NCBI RefSeq assembly: GCF_024494565.1
Contig: NZ_JANHDN010000003.1
Coordinates: 372,001 to 436,000, forward strand
DNA length: 64,000 bases
Direction of reading: 5' to 3'
DNA from: Halorubrum rutilum
GTDB taxonomy: Archaea > Halobacteriota > Halobacteria > Halobacteriales > Haloferacaceae
The position numbers and the translations under genes were made by a program. This document shows, one piece after another, positions 1 through 8,109 of this stretch. Each line of letters opens with the position of its first letter. Position 1 is the stretch's first letter. The notes under the pieces were generated by a model that was given only the letters and a program-made list of their open reading frames with translations, had not been told where the DNA came from and did no database searches.

Positions 1-1554
1 ACCCGGCTCCTCGGCCGATACGGGGGGCCGATCGTCGCCGGACTGGGGTTCGTCGTCACGCGGTTCTTCGTCGCGGAGGCGGTCGTGCTCTCTGGCGGAC
101 CGCTCGCCGTCGCCGCCACCGTCGGGTCGCTGGTGGTCGGGCTCGCGGTCGCCGTCGCCGGCGTCGCGCTCGGGGTCGGCGCGTTCTCCCCGGCGTACGT
201 CGCCGACGTCAGCCGGGGCTGCCTGTTCGGGACCGGCGCGATGACGGCCGCGCTCGCCGTCACCGTCGCGGCGACCGGCGTGGACATGATCGGAGCGGCG
301 ATCGGGACCCAGCTGCTCGTCGCGAACGTCCTCCTCGCCGGCGCCATCGGCGGGATGGTCAACGGCCACCGGAAGGCGTCCCTCCGGCGGCGGCGGGCGG
401 CGATCATGCGCAGCGCGAACCGCGCGCGCTTCATCAACCGGCTCCTCCGTCACGAGGTGTTGAACGCCGCGGCGATCATCGACGGCCACGCCGAGCTGCT
501 CCGGGGCGACGACGCGAACCGCGACCGCTCCGTCGACGCCATTCGCCGCGGCGCCGAGCGGATCGAGTCGACGGTCGACGGCGTCGGAACCATCGCCGAC
601 GCCGGGTCGGACGACGCGGTCTCGCTCGCCGCGGCGGTTCGCGCCGGGATCGAGTCGGCCGGCGACGGGGAGACGTCCGATCGGGCGGCGTCGATCGACC
701 TCGTCGCCCCGGCCGACGGCGACGACGCCGGAGGGTCCGCCGACACCGGGGGCGACGAGCCCGCCGAGCCGCTCGCGGTCGAGGCCGACGACCGGCTCTC
801 GGTGGTGTTCGAGCGGCTGATCGAACACGCCGTCGACGTCCGCGGCGCCGAGCGCGTCCGGATCGAGACGACGGCCGGGCGACACGCGGCCGCCGCGGCG
901 GTCGTCGACGACGGGACCCCGCCGTCCGATCGACAGCGCGACGTCCTCGAACGCGGCTCGTTTCCGGAGTACGACGACCCGACGAACGGGTTCGCGCTGC
1001 AGGCGGCGTCGCTCCTCGTCGGCGAGTACGACGGGTCGATCCGGGTCGATCGCGGCGACGAGACGCGGATCGCGGTGCGGCTCCCCCGTGCGAGCGTCGA
1101 CGCGGCGGCGGCCGCGGTCGGCGTGGAGTACCCGGACCTGCGTCGGGCGGTCGTCGCGGGGATCGGCGCGGGCGTCGCCATGGGGGGCCTCTACTGGTCG
1201 ACGAGCGGCGTCCTCCCGGTGATCGGCGCCCTGTACGGCGTCGAGAACGTCGCGATCGGCTGGATCACGCACCTGTTCCACAGCGTCGTGTTCGCGCTCC
1301 TGTTCGTCGCCGTCGCGTCCAGGTCCGACGCCCGGACGCGCCTCGACCGTCCGCTCGGCGCGAGCCTCGCCGGCGTCGGGTGGGGGACGCTGCTCTGGCT
1401 GGTCGCCGCCGGGCTGCTCATGCCGGTCTGGCTCCGGGCCGTCGGCGTCCCGGCGACGCTGCCGAACCTCCCGCCGATCGGCCTCTTCGGTCACGTGCTC
1501 TGGGGCGCGACGCTCGGCCTCGGATACGTGTCGCTCGGCGGGCGGTTCGACTGA
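1..1554 (+). CDS. Membrane histidine-kinase-like protein, 5' end outside window
   Basis: The reading frame is open from base 1, so the true start lies upstream; GTG at 85 is only an internal candidate. Several hydrophobic segments come first, then a linker and a dimerisation/phosphoacceptor helix with the H-box RHEVLNAA (His codon 451-453). An ATPase-like region follows whose N, G1 and G2 boxes are weak: ERLIEHAV where an Asn-rich N-box is expected, DDGTPPSD for G1, GFALQAASLL for G2. Unusually, about four more membrane helices follow the kinase core to the C-terminus (roughly 1140-1545). Role in signal transduction is inferred. Catalytic activity is doubtful given the eroded nucleotide-binding motifs. 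Confidence 0.75.
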   Translation, partial: TRLLGRYGGPIVAGLGFVVTRFFVAEAVVLSGGPLAVAATVGSLVVGLAVAVAGVALGVGAFSPAYVADVSRGCLFGTGAMTAALAVTVAATGVDMIGAAIGTQLLVANVLLAGAIGGMVNGHRKASLRRRRAAIMRSANRARFINRLLRHEVLNAAAIIDGHAELLRGDDANRDRSVDAIRRGAERIESTVDGVGTIADAGSDDAVSLAAAVRAGIESAGDGETSDRAASIDLVAPADGDDAGGSADTGGDEPAEPLAVEADDRLSVVFERLIEHAVDVRGAERVRIETTAGRHAAAAAVVDDGTPPSDRQRDVLERGSFPEYDDPTNGFALQAASLLVGEYDGSIRVDRGDETRIAVRLPRASVDAAAAAVGVEYPDLRRAVVAGIGAGVAMGGLYWSTSGVLPVIGALYGVENVAIGWITHLFHSVVFALLFVAVASRSDARTRLDRPLGASLAGVGWGTLLWLVAAGLLMPVWLRAVGVPATLPNLPPIGLFGHVLWGATLGLGYVSLGGRFD

Positions 1555-1588
1555 TCGGTCGGGGCCGCGGAGACGTGCCCGTCCGGGC

Positions 1589-2209
1589 TCAGGGCTCCGC
1601 CTCCAGCTCGCCGGACAGCGCGCGGAGCGGCGTCTCCGTCACGTCGACGAAGCGACCGCCGACGTCCGCGACGCCGCCGTCGGTGGCGGGGTCGTCGCCG
1701 ACGTGGATCAGCGTCTCGGGGGCGACGTCGAGCGCCTCGGCGGCGGCCTCGAACGCCTTCGGGTGGGGCTTGCGCCACCCGCAGCCGACGCTGGTCGTGA
1801 CCGCGTCGAACTCGCCGCGGAGGCCCGCGCGGATCAGCGTCTTGGAGACGAGCTCCGGCACGGCGCAGTTCGAGAGGAGCCCGACCGGCCCCCGCTCGGC
1901 CGCGTCGTGCACGGCGTCACGGGCGCCGTCGCGCCGGGCCACGTCCGGGTCGAACGCCGCGACGACGGCGTGTCGGACGACGTTCTCCGCGGCGTCGACG
2001 CCGCGGGAGTCGAGGGCGTGCGCGACGTGGGCCGGGAGGGGCACCTCCGCGCCCGCCGGGGCGTCCACGTGTCGCTCGCCGTACGCGACGTGCCAGTCGT
2101 CCGGCACCGCGACGCCGCGGGACTCCAGCTCCCGCGCGACGATCTCCGCGGGGTCCGAGGGGTACTCGACGTCGACGAGGGTCCCGAACAGGTCGAAGGT
2201 GACTGCCAC
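1589..2209 (-). CDS. HAD-superfamily hydrolase
   Basis: A 206-residue HAD protein. Motif I is FDLFGTLVD at residues 5-13, with the nucleophile Asp6. Position +2, usually a second Asp in phosphatases, is Phe, as in the L-2-haloacid-dehalogenase-like branch. Motif II Ser lies in GLLSNCAVPEL, the motif III Lys in GWRKPHPKAF, and motif IV in HVGDDPATDGGVAD. A helical cap lies between motifs I and II. The substrate cannot be told from sequence. It converges on the preceding kinase-like gene with a 34-nt gap. Confidence 0.85.
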   Translation of the reverse strand: MAVTFDLFGTLVDVEYPSDPAEIVARELESRGVAVPDDWHVAYGERHVDAPAGAEVPLPAHVAHALDSRGVDAAENVVRHAVVAAFDPDVARRDGARDAVHDAAERGPVGLLSNCAVPELVSKTLIRAGLRGEFDAVTTSVGCGWRKPHPKAFEAAAEALDVAPETLIHVGDDPATDGGVADVGGRFVDVTETPLRALSGELEAEP

Positions 2210-2297
2210 GATACCCCTCTTTGGGACAAAACGGGATTGAAGCTGTCGGTCGACGAAACGGGGTCGATGCGACGGCGGAGAGGCGGGCGGCCCCGCC

Positions 2298-2780
2298 TCA
2301 CATCGCCGGGGCCACGTGGATCGAGTAGAACCGGTAGAGCCCCGTCACCCACGCGCAGAGCCAGAGGAGCATGAAGCCCGCCACGCCGACGCGGAGCCGG
2401 GCGCGCCAGTGGCTCATGTCCTCGTGGATCTCGTCGATGTCGACGTCCGGGTCGTCGTAGGCGTCGGCGTTCCGCTTCGCCTGGAAGATCCGGACGATAC
2501 CGGTGAGCGCGAACGCCAGCAGCGCGTACGCCTGCAGTCCGAGGAACGCGTGGATCACGGCGAGCCCGGAGAGCCGCCGGAAGAGGCGGGGGATCATCCA
2601 CCCGACGATCGGGACCGTGGTCAGCGCCAGCCCGGTGCCGATATACCAGAGGTGGTGCGTGAGGACGTTCCAGCTCACGGTCTCGGCGTCGATCATGATC
2701 CACGCCCCGTACAGCAGGAAGGGGAGACTCGTCGTCACCGAGAGGCCGGCGAGCGCCGCGAAGACCGACTCGTCTACCAT
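2298..2780 (-). CDS. Four-helix haloarchaeal membrane protein (DUF7321-like)
   Basis: 160 residues with four predicted membrane helices (about 8-28, 42-62, 70-100, 132-152) and a charged loop containing DVDIDEIHEDMSHWRARL. His residues in helices 2 and 3 (THHLWY, AVIHAFLG) could be ligands, but this is inference. It is divergent from and adjacent to the bc-complex cluster, and I recall this family as a regular neighbour of that cluster in haloarchaea (DUF number from memory). No enzymatic motif is visible. Confidence 0.7.
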   Translation of the reverse strand: MVDESVFAALAGLSVTTSLPFLLYGAWIMIDAETVSWNVLTHHLWYIGTGLALTTVPIVGWMIPRLFRRLSGLAVIHAFLGLQAYALLAFALTGIVRIFQAKRNADAYDDPDVDIDEIHEDMSHWRARLRVGVAGFMLLWLCAWVTGLYRFYSIHVAPAM

Positions 2781-2944
2781 CGATCGACGCTTCGGGCCCC
2801 GGCGCGTAAAACTCCCCGATCCGCTCGTCGCCGCGGGCGTCCCCCACGTCGAGCGGGGCCCTCGCCGACGCGACCGGGCGGTCGACGTCGCGGCGCGGGC
2901 GGCGGACGAAAACAGTTAGCGTCCGGAGTCCGTACGGGCGGACG

Positions 2945-3886
2945 ATGGAGGACACCTCGACGGGTTCGGAGCCGGAGCCGAGACCGGACCGGGAACCGAG
3001 CGACTCCGACGGCGGCGAGGCGTCTCCCGGTACCGAGACCCCTTCCGGCGACGACGCGTCTCCCGGTACCGAGACCCCTTCCGGCGCCGAGAGCCCCTCC
3101 GACGCCGAGACCCCTTCCGACGGCGATCGGCCCGGAGACGAGACGGAGCCGACCGTCGAGGGCGACGCAGACGACCTCGACGAGCTCAGGCGGCGCGTCG
3201 AGGAGGAGTACGACTTCGACGACTTCGGCCCGTCGGACATGGCCCGGATGAGCGCCGACGAGTGGGACGCCGCCTTCGACCCCGACTCGTGGATCACGGG
3301 CGACCGGCTGCTCGAACGCGCCGAGGCGGAGCTCAAGTCGCGGATCGCCGGCCGAGAGGTGTTCGGCGTGTTGGAGCGCGTCCGCGCCGACGGCGAGGAG
3401 CGGATCCTCGTCTACTCCGACGAGGGGTACGCCATCGTCCGGCCGACCGGGGAGGTGACCGGGCAGGGGACGGTGCTGCGCGACATCGAGCCGGTCGTCG
3501 CGCTGGCGGCGATGGAGTCGTACGACGTGCCGGAGCCGCCGGACGACTGGTCGCTCCCGCACCCCGACACCGTCCCCGAGGGGTCCGGCGAGTTCGGCAA
3601 CCTGATGGTGCAGGTGATCGCGGTCGTGCAGGTGCTCGCCGGCGCGGCGCTGCTCGCGGCCACGTTCCTGACCGACCTCGACACGATCGTGGCGCCGGCG
3701 ATGGGGATCGTGTTCCTGCTCGTCGGCCTCTTCCTGTTCGTGATGGTGGCGAACGCGCGGCTCTCGGACCGCTTCCGTTCGGAGGAGTACCGCGACCGGC
3801 TGCGGGCCCTCCGCGAGGCGAAGGAGCGCCCCGACTTCGTGCCGGTCGAAGGGGGGGTCGTAGAGGAGGAGGAGGTCGACGAGTGA
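2945..3886 (+). CDS. Acidic-tailed two-helix membrane protein (DUF7319-like)
   Basis: 313 residues. The first 75 are a low-complexity acidic Ser/Thr/Pro tail with a 12-residue repeat (SPGTETPSG type). A conserved domain of about 120 residues follows (DFGPSDMARMSADEWDAAF onward), then two C-terminal membrane helices (about 220-242 and 246-270) and a charged tail. The family function is unknown to me. Its position directly before the halocyanin gene suggests a link to the respiratory chain, possibly assembly or regulation; that is inference. Confidence 0.7.
   Translation: MEDTSTGSEPEPRPDREPSDSDGGEASPGTETPSGDDASPGTETPSGAESPSDAETPSDGDRPGDETEPTVEGDADDLDELRRRVEEEYDFDDFGPSDMARMSADEWDAAFDPDSWITGDRLLERAEAELKSRIAGREVFGVLERVRADGEERILVYSDEGYAIVRPTGEVTGQGTVLRDIEPVVALAAMESYDVPEPPDDWSLPHPDTVPEGSGEFGNLMVQVIAVVQVLAGAALLAATFLTDLDTIVAPAMGIVFLLVGLFLFVMVANARLSDRFRSEEYRDRLRALREAKERPDFVPVEGGVVEEEEVDE
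3024..3122 (+). repeat. 36-bp-period direct repeat inside a coding region
   Basis: A 30-nt segment at 3021-3050 recurs exactly at 3057-3086 and degenerate copies follow to about 3122. It encodes the repeated SPGTETPSG peptide of the acidic tail. The period is a multiple of three, so the reading frame is kept and copy number could vary. Confidence 0.8.
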
Positions 3887-3950
3887 AGCGCCGATATCGC
3901 GGGATAGAGGGCCTGTAAACCTCCCCCCGTCGACGGATTCAGTCGGTGGG

Positions 3951-3956
3951 TTTAAG
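3951..3956 (+). promoter_or_regulatory. TATA-like box of the halocyanin/cytochrome b operon
   Basis: TTTAAG lies about 28 nt before the ATG at 3982, the spacing of a leaderless archaeal promoter. The next five genes follow with overlaps or short gaps, so this may drive the cluster. Confidence 0.5.
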
Positions 3957-3981
3957 CGCACGCCGTCCTGAGTGAACCTGT

Positions 3982-4629
3982 ATGAAAAGGCGGGAATTCG
4001 TGCGGACGGCCGGCGGTGCGACCGCCGCGGTCGCGGCCGGTGCGGGCGCGACCGGAACGGCCGCCGCACAGGAGCAACAACCGGACTGGCCGAGCGGGGT
4101 CACCGGCGGGAACCTCGGGTCGTACCGAGACGCCCGCGGGGAGAGCGAGGTGACCGTGCAGGTCGGCGCGGGCGACAGCGGGCTCGCGTTCGACCCGACC
4201 CAGCTGTGGGTCGACACGGGCACCACGATCACGTTCGAGTGGACCGGGAACGGCGGCGCGCACAACGTCGTGACCGTCGACGACGGCGGTCCGGCGAGTC
4301 TCAACAGCGGCGACCCGGTCGGCGAGGAGGGGTACACCTACGAGTACGAGGTGACCGAGGAGGACGCCGGCATCACCCACTACCACTGCGTCCCCCACAC
4401 CGCGACGGGGATGCACGGCGGCATCGCCGTCGGCGGGGACGTCCCGACCGTCGAGGTCGGCGGGGCGTCCGACGGGTGGCCGGAGAACATCGCCAAGGTG
4501 GGCGTGCCGCTCCACGCGCACTGGGTCGGGATCGCCGCCATCCTCGGCATCTCGCTCACGTTCGTGTTCACGTTCTACCTGCTGAAGTACGGCGAGTCGG
4601 CCCACACCGGCCACGGGGGTGCGCAATGA
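3982..4629 (+). CDS. Membrane-anchored halocyanin (blue copper protein)
   Basis: 215 residues. It starts with a Tat signal (KRREFVRTAGG) ending near TAAAQE, so export in folded form is expected. The cupredoxin domain carries type-1 copper ligands: His in GGAHNVV, and Cys, His and Met in HYHCVPHTATGMHG. A C-terminal membrane helix (about 180-203) anchors it, followed by a His-rich end. It likely shuttles electrons for the adjacent cytochrome b subunits. The stop overlaps the next start (ATGA at 4626-4629). Confidence 0.9.
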   Translation: MKRREFVRTAGGATAAVAAGAGATGTAAAQEQQPDWPSGVTGGNLGSYRDARGESEVTVQVGAGDSGLAFDPTQLWVDTGTTITFEWTGNGGAHNVVTVDDGGPASLNSGDPVGEEGYTYEYEVTEEDAGITHYHCVPHTATGMHGGIAVGGDVPTVEVGGASDGWPENIAKVGVPLHAHWVGIAAILGISLTFVFTFYLLKYGESAHTGHGGAQ

Positions 4630-5015
4630 GCTCCGGCGGCTCCTCGTACGGCGACATCCACCGGTACGAGCCGGCCCGCGAGAGCACCGCCGCGGCGATC
4701 GCCATCGTGCTCCTCACCGTCATCGAGGTCGTGTTCGTCGGGCTGTTCGTCTACGGGCTCATGTCCGCCTGGGCCTCGACGGAGTTCGGCAACATGTACA
4801 CCGGCGCGCTGTTGGCGATGATCTTCATCGACCTCGCGTTCATCCTCCTACTGTACCGCAAGGAGTTCCTCCCGGACGTGATGATCGTGAAGAAGCGCCG
4901 CCGCAAGTGGGAGGACCTCTACGTCCGCGAGGAGGACAAGGACGGCAACGAGCTCGACACCGGCGGCGCGATGGAGACGGTCAAGCGGGCGATCTACCCG
5001 TACTACAAGAAGTGA
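4626..5015 (+). CDS. Two-helix bc-cluster membrane protein (DUF7318-like)
   Basis: 129 residues with two membrane helices (about 20-45 and 54-77), then a basic stretch VKKRRRKWEDLY and a charged cytoplasmic tail. It overlaps the halocyanin gene by 4 nt and ends 4 nt before cytochrome b, so it is translated as part of the cluster. It has no Cys/His Rieske motif, so it is not a missing iron-sulfur subunit. A structural subunit role is inferred from position only. Confidence 0.75.
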   Translation: MSSGGSSYGDIHRYEPARESTAAAIAIVLLTVIEVVFVGLFVYGLMSAWASTEFGNMYTGALLAMIFIDLAFILLLYRKEFLPDVMIVKKRRRKWEDLYVREEDKDGNELDTGGAMETVKRAIYPYYKK

Positions 5016-5019
5016 CACA

Positions 5020-5829
5020 ATGAGCCTCAAGAAACAAGACGACATGGACCACAACGCGTGGCTCAAGAAGCAGGACCTGACGGTCATCGAGACCGCGTTC
5101 CTCACCACGCTCATCTGGCTCGACAAGCGGCTCCGCATCGTCGACTACCTCGAACTCCTGGAGACGATGTACTACCGCGCGAACATGCAGATGCCGAAGA
5201 GCCACACGGAGCAGTACGACCTCGACAACAAGTTCTGGTACTGGTACCCGCTCTACTCGCTCGGATCGCTGTCGATCATCGCGTACCTGGTCGCGGCGGT
5301 CTCCGGCGCGCTGCTCGGCTTCTACTACGCGCCGTCGACCGCCGGCGCCGCCGCGCAGGGCGACCCGACGGCCGCGTACGACTCGCTCGTCATGATCATG
5401 ACGGACGTCCAGTTCGGCTACATGCTCCGCTCCATCCACCGCTGGGCGGCGCAGTTCATGGTCGCGGCGGTGTTCCTGCACATGCTCCGCGTCTACTTCA
5501 CCGGCTCCTACAAGGAGCCGCGCGAGGTCAACTGGATCCTCGGGATCGTCCTCATCGGCCTGACGCTCCTGTTCGGCTTCTCCGGGTACGTGCTCCCGTG
5601 GAAGCAGCTGTCGTTCTGGGCCGCACAGATCGGCGTCGAGATGGCGCTCGCGACCCCCATCGTGGGCGAGTGGGCGGCGCAGCTCCTGTTCGGCGGCTTC
5701 ACCCTCGGACAGGCGACGCTCGTGAGAATGTACATCCTGCACGTCTTCGTGCTGCCGTTCGTGGTGACCGGGCTCATCGCGCTCCACGTCGGCATCGTCT
5801 GGGTGCAGGGGATCGCCGAGCCGCACTAA
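5020..5829 (+). CDS. petB: Cytochrome b, N-terminal heme-binding subunit
   Basis: 269 residues, the cytochrome b6-like half of a split cytochrome b. After about 75 residues there are four membrane helices. Helix B holds a His pair 14 residues apart (RSIHRWAAQFMVAAVFLHML) and helix D another (YILHVFVLPFVVTGLIALH), the four axial ligands for two b hemes. It should oxidise menaquinol and pass electrons towards halocyanin. It is followed after 4 nt by the C-terminal subunit. Confidence 0.92.
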   Translation: MSLKKQDDMDHNAWLKKQDLTVIETAFLTTLIWLDKRLRIVDYLELLETMYYRANMQMPKSHTEQYDLDNKFWYWYPLYSLGSLSIIAYLVAAVSGALLGFYYAPSTAGAAAQGDPTAAYDSLVMIMTDVQFGYMLRSIHRWAAQFMVAAVFLHMLRVYFTGSYKEPREVNWILGIVLIGLTLLFGFSGYVLPWKQLSFWAAQIGVEMALATPIVGEWAAQLLFGGFTLGQATLVRMYILHVFVLPFVVTGLIALHVGIVWVQGIAEPH

Positions 5830-5833
5830 TCCA

Positions 5834-6622
5834 ATGACCGACGACACCACCCCCATGACGGACGGAGGCACCGACGAGGAGGCGCGCACCGACGGCGGTC
5901 CGCCGGCGACCGTGCCGCCGGACGACGAGACGCCGACCTGGACCGAGCGCAAGGAGCACTCCAGCGGGCTCGCTCAGCTCACCTACCAGTACTTCGAGCG
6001 CTCCCGCCGCGAGGACGAGGACCTGCGCGCGGAGTCGACGTACGTCGAGCGCGACGTGCTCGGCTTCCCGACGTGGCCCCACGAGACGATCCGGAACCTC
6101 GCCATCACGAGCTTCTTCGTCGGGATCATGATCCTCGTCGCGGCGCTGATGCCGGCCCACTTCGGCGAGCCGGCGAACCCCGGCTCGACGCCGGCGATCA
6201 TCCTGCCGGACTGGTACCTCTACTGGTCGTTCGGGCTGCTGAAGCTCAACCCGCTCAACCCGAGCCTGGCGGTGCTCGGCGGCAACATCGCCATCTCGAA
6301 CGAGTTCCTCGGGATCCTGGCTCACGGGGTCGTCTTCGGCGTCATCACGCTCGTGCCGTTCCTCAACAAGGGGAGCGCGCGGCGCCCCGTCGAGCAGCCG
6401 TTCTGGGCGGCCGTCGGCGTGACCGGGGTCATCCTGGCGTTCACGCTCGCGTGCCTCGCGGTCCAGAACTTCTTCCCGATCTCGCTCGACCTGCTGCTCA
6501 CGCTGACGTTCATGCTGCCGGTCGCCGGCGGCATCATCACCTACGCGGTGCTGAAGACGATGCGTGAGGGGTACATGTACGACCTGAACCGGCGGTACTA
6601 CATGCTGCGCCCGCCGAAGTAA
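5834..6622 (+). CDS. petD: Cytochrome b, C-terminal subunit (subunit IV-like)
   Basis: 262 residues. A long acidic N-terminal extension (about 90 residues, with tandem MTDDTTPMTDGG-like starts) precedes the conserved C-terminal cytochrome b helices. The Qo-site signature appears as PDWYLYW, the PDWY variant of PEWY. About four membrane helices are visible. Together with the preceding gene it makes a complete cytochrome b of a bc-type quinol oxidoreductase. A second in-frame Met at residue 8 is an alternative start. Confidence 0.92.
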   Translation: MTDDTTPMTDGGTDEEARTDGGPPATVPPDDETPTWTERKEHSSGLAQLTYQYFERSRREDEDLRAESTYVERDVLGFPTWPHETIRNLAITSFFVGIMILVAALMPAHFGEPANPGSTPAIILPDWYLYWSFGLLKLNPLNPSLAVLGGNIAISNEFLGILAHGVVFGVITLVPFLNKGSARRPVEQPFWAAVGVTGVILAFTLACLAVQNFFPISLDLLLTLTFMLPVAGGIITYAVLKTMREGYMYDLNRRYYMLRPPK

Positions 6623-6670
6623 CGGCCTCGAACGCCCGGTTCCGGTTCTCTTCCGCCGCACCACTACTCG

Positions 6671-7102
6671 ATGTCATCATCCACCGACCGCGACGACGCA
6701 CAGGCGTTCGACGAGACGGGCGACCCGATCGCCGCCGACGAGCGGGAGGACCCCCGAAGCGAGCCCACCGGTCCCCGCGTCGGCCCGGAGGGCCGCGAGA
6801 TCGTCGTCCCGTTTCGCCTGTACAAGGCCGTCACCGTCTTCTCGACGCTCGCGGCCGTCGTCGCGTACCTGATCGGGTTCACGCTCGTCGACGCCGCGAC
6901 GCTGCAGATCAGCTTCGTCCGGACGACGATCGTCTACCTCCTGAACAGCGCCGGCCTCTACCCGTCGAACGACGCGCTCGTCGCCGCGCTGGCGATCACT
7001 GGCATCGCGTTCATCGTCGCGGGAACGGCGGTGTACGTGTTGGGGACGCGGTTCCGCGGCCGGGGGATGGGAAAGTCTCAAGACGGCTCCGGCGAATCGT
7101 AA
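6671..7102 (+). CDS. Small bc-cluster membrane protein (DUF7315-like)
   Basis: 143 residues: an acidic N-terminal tail of about 50 residues, then two or three membrane helices (about 55-78, 85-98, 106-130) and a short basic end. It has no recognised catalytic motif. It lies 48 nt after cytochrome b and 4 nt before the next small membrane gene, so it is probably co-transcribed and possibly an accessory subunit. Confidence 0.7.
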   Translation: MSSSTDRDDAQAFDETGDPIAADEREDPRSEPTGPRVGPEGREIVVPFRLYKAVTVFSTLAAVVAYLIGFTLVDAATLQISFVRTTIVYLLNSAGLYPSNDALVAALAITGIAFIVAGTAVYVLGTRFRGRGMGKSQDGSGES

Positions 7103-7106
7103 GGTA

Positions 7107-7391
7107 ATGGCAGACGAGTTCATGAAGGGGTTCGCCCTGTTCACGCTCGGTGGCCTCGGCTGGCTCACCTTCGGCGGCTGGTACCGGACGCCCTCGTACT
7201 ACGACGTCGTGCAGCTGGTCAACCCGGCCGAGGGGATCGAGAGCGCCTACGGCCAGGTCGGGCTGGTCGCCGGCGACGCGTTCTTCTGGGTGATGGTGCT
7301 CGGCGCGCTCACGTTCTGGGTGCTGATCCCGGCGAGCCGCGAGCTGCGCGACGCCCTCGACGACGACGCCGACGGCGACGCGGCGAACTGA
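7107..7391 (+). CDS. Small bc-cluster membrane protein (DUF7314-like)
   Basis: 94 residues with two membrane helices (about 7-25 and 55-75) joined by a loop with many aromatic residues (WYRTPSYYDVVQ), and an acidic tail. It is the last gene of the cluster. After it comes about 250 bp with no gene, up to the end of the convergent gene at 7642. Function is unknown. Confidence 0.7.
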   Translation: MADEFMKGFALFTLGGLGWLTFGGWYRTPSYYDVVQLVNPAEGIESAYGQVGLVAGDAFFWVMVLGALTFWVLIPASRELRDALDDDADGDAAN

Positions 7392-7641
7392 TCCGCCCTT
7401 TTCCACCTCGTCTCCGACGACCTCCCCCGCGATTCAGCGCGAGCGACGAGCGTCGGCCGACCGTCGATTCGCGACTCGCGACCGCGCTCGGTTCACGGGC
7501 GTCGATCACGAGCCGAGTCGCTCAGGCGACGCGCGTGAGAACGGGTCGCGATTAAGGGTGCGTTCCGATGGTATCGGGGGCGAAACCGCGAGAGAACGGA
7601 ACCGCACGGCGGGCGTCGTCCCCGGCGACGGCCCCGCGGCG

Positions 7642-8085
7642 CTACGCGATGACGAACTGGTCCCAGAGCCCCGCGACGAGGAACCACAGGGCGTAGTAGG
7701 CGGCGAACACTAAGACGAGCAGCGACGCGGCGATCGAGCTCTTCGGGGCCTCGATCGGCATGTCGTTGCGCGCCTCGACGTTGCGCGCCTCCAGTTCGAA
7801 GAGGTCGGCGACGAGCATCGTGATCACGAGCACCGAGAGGATCACACCGCTAACCGGGGCGTCGAGCACGAACAGGAAGCTCAACAGGAGCAGTCCGATG
7901 TTCGTGACCGCGTGCGGCGTGTACGGTTCGACCTCGTCGCCGGCGGTGCCCTGCTCGACGTGACGGCGGTACGCGAGGTGACGCGTCGCGAGGTTCGCCA
8001 CCGCCATCGTCAGTATCGCGTACGGCAGCACCGGTCCGACGGCGGACAGCCAGCCGAGGGGAACGAGGAACTGCAGTGGGTCCAT
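7642..8085 (-). CDS. Four-helix membrane protein (DUF7313-like)
   Basis: 147 residues with four hydrophobic segments (about 5-32, 57-72, 76-95, 116-140). The conserved-looking hydrophilic stretch RHLAYRRHVEQG and the segment FELEARNVEARND lie in loops. I recall this family as haloarchaeal only, next to respiratory genes. It converges with the bc cluster. No function can be assigned. Confidence 0.65.
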   Translation of the reverse strand: MDPLQFLVPLGWLSAVGPVLPYAILTMAVANLATRHLAYRRHVEQGTAGDEVEPYTPHAVTNIGLLLLSFLFVLDAPVSGVILSVLVITMLVADLFELEARNVEARNDMPIEAPKSSIAASLLVLVFAAYYALWFLVAGLWDQFVIA

Positions 8086-8109
8086 GTCGACACATCCGGC
8101 GACGAGTTA

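Noticed and set aside
4626..5015. Possible Rieske iron-sulfur subunit in the bc cluster
   Set aside because: No Cys-x-His or Cys-x-x-His motifs; it is a two-helix protein with a charged tail.
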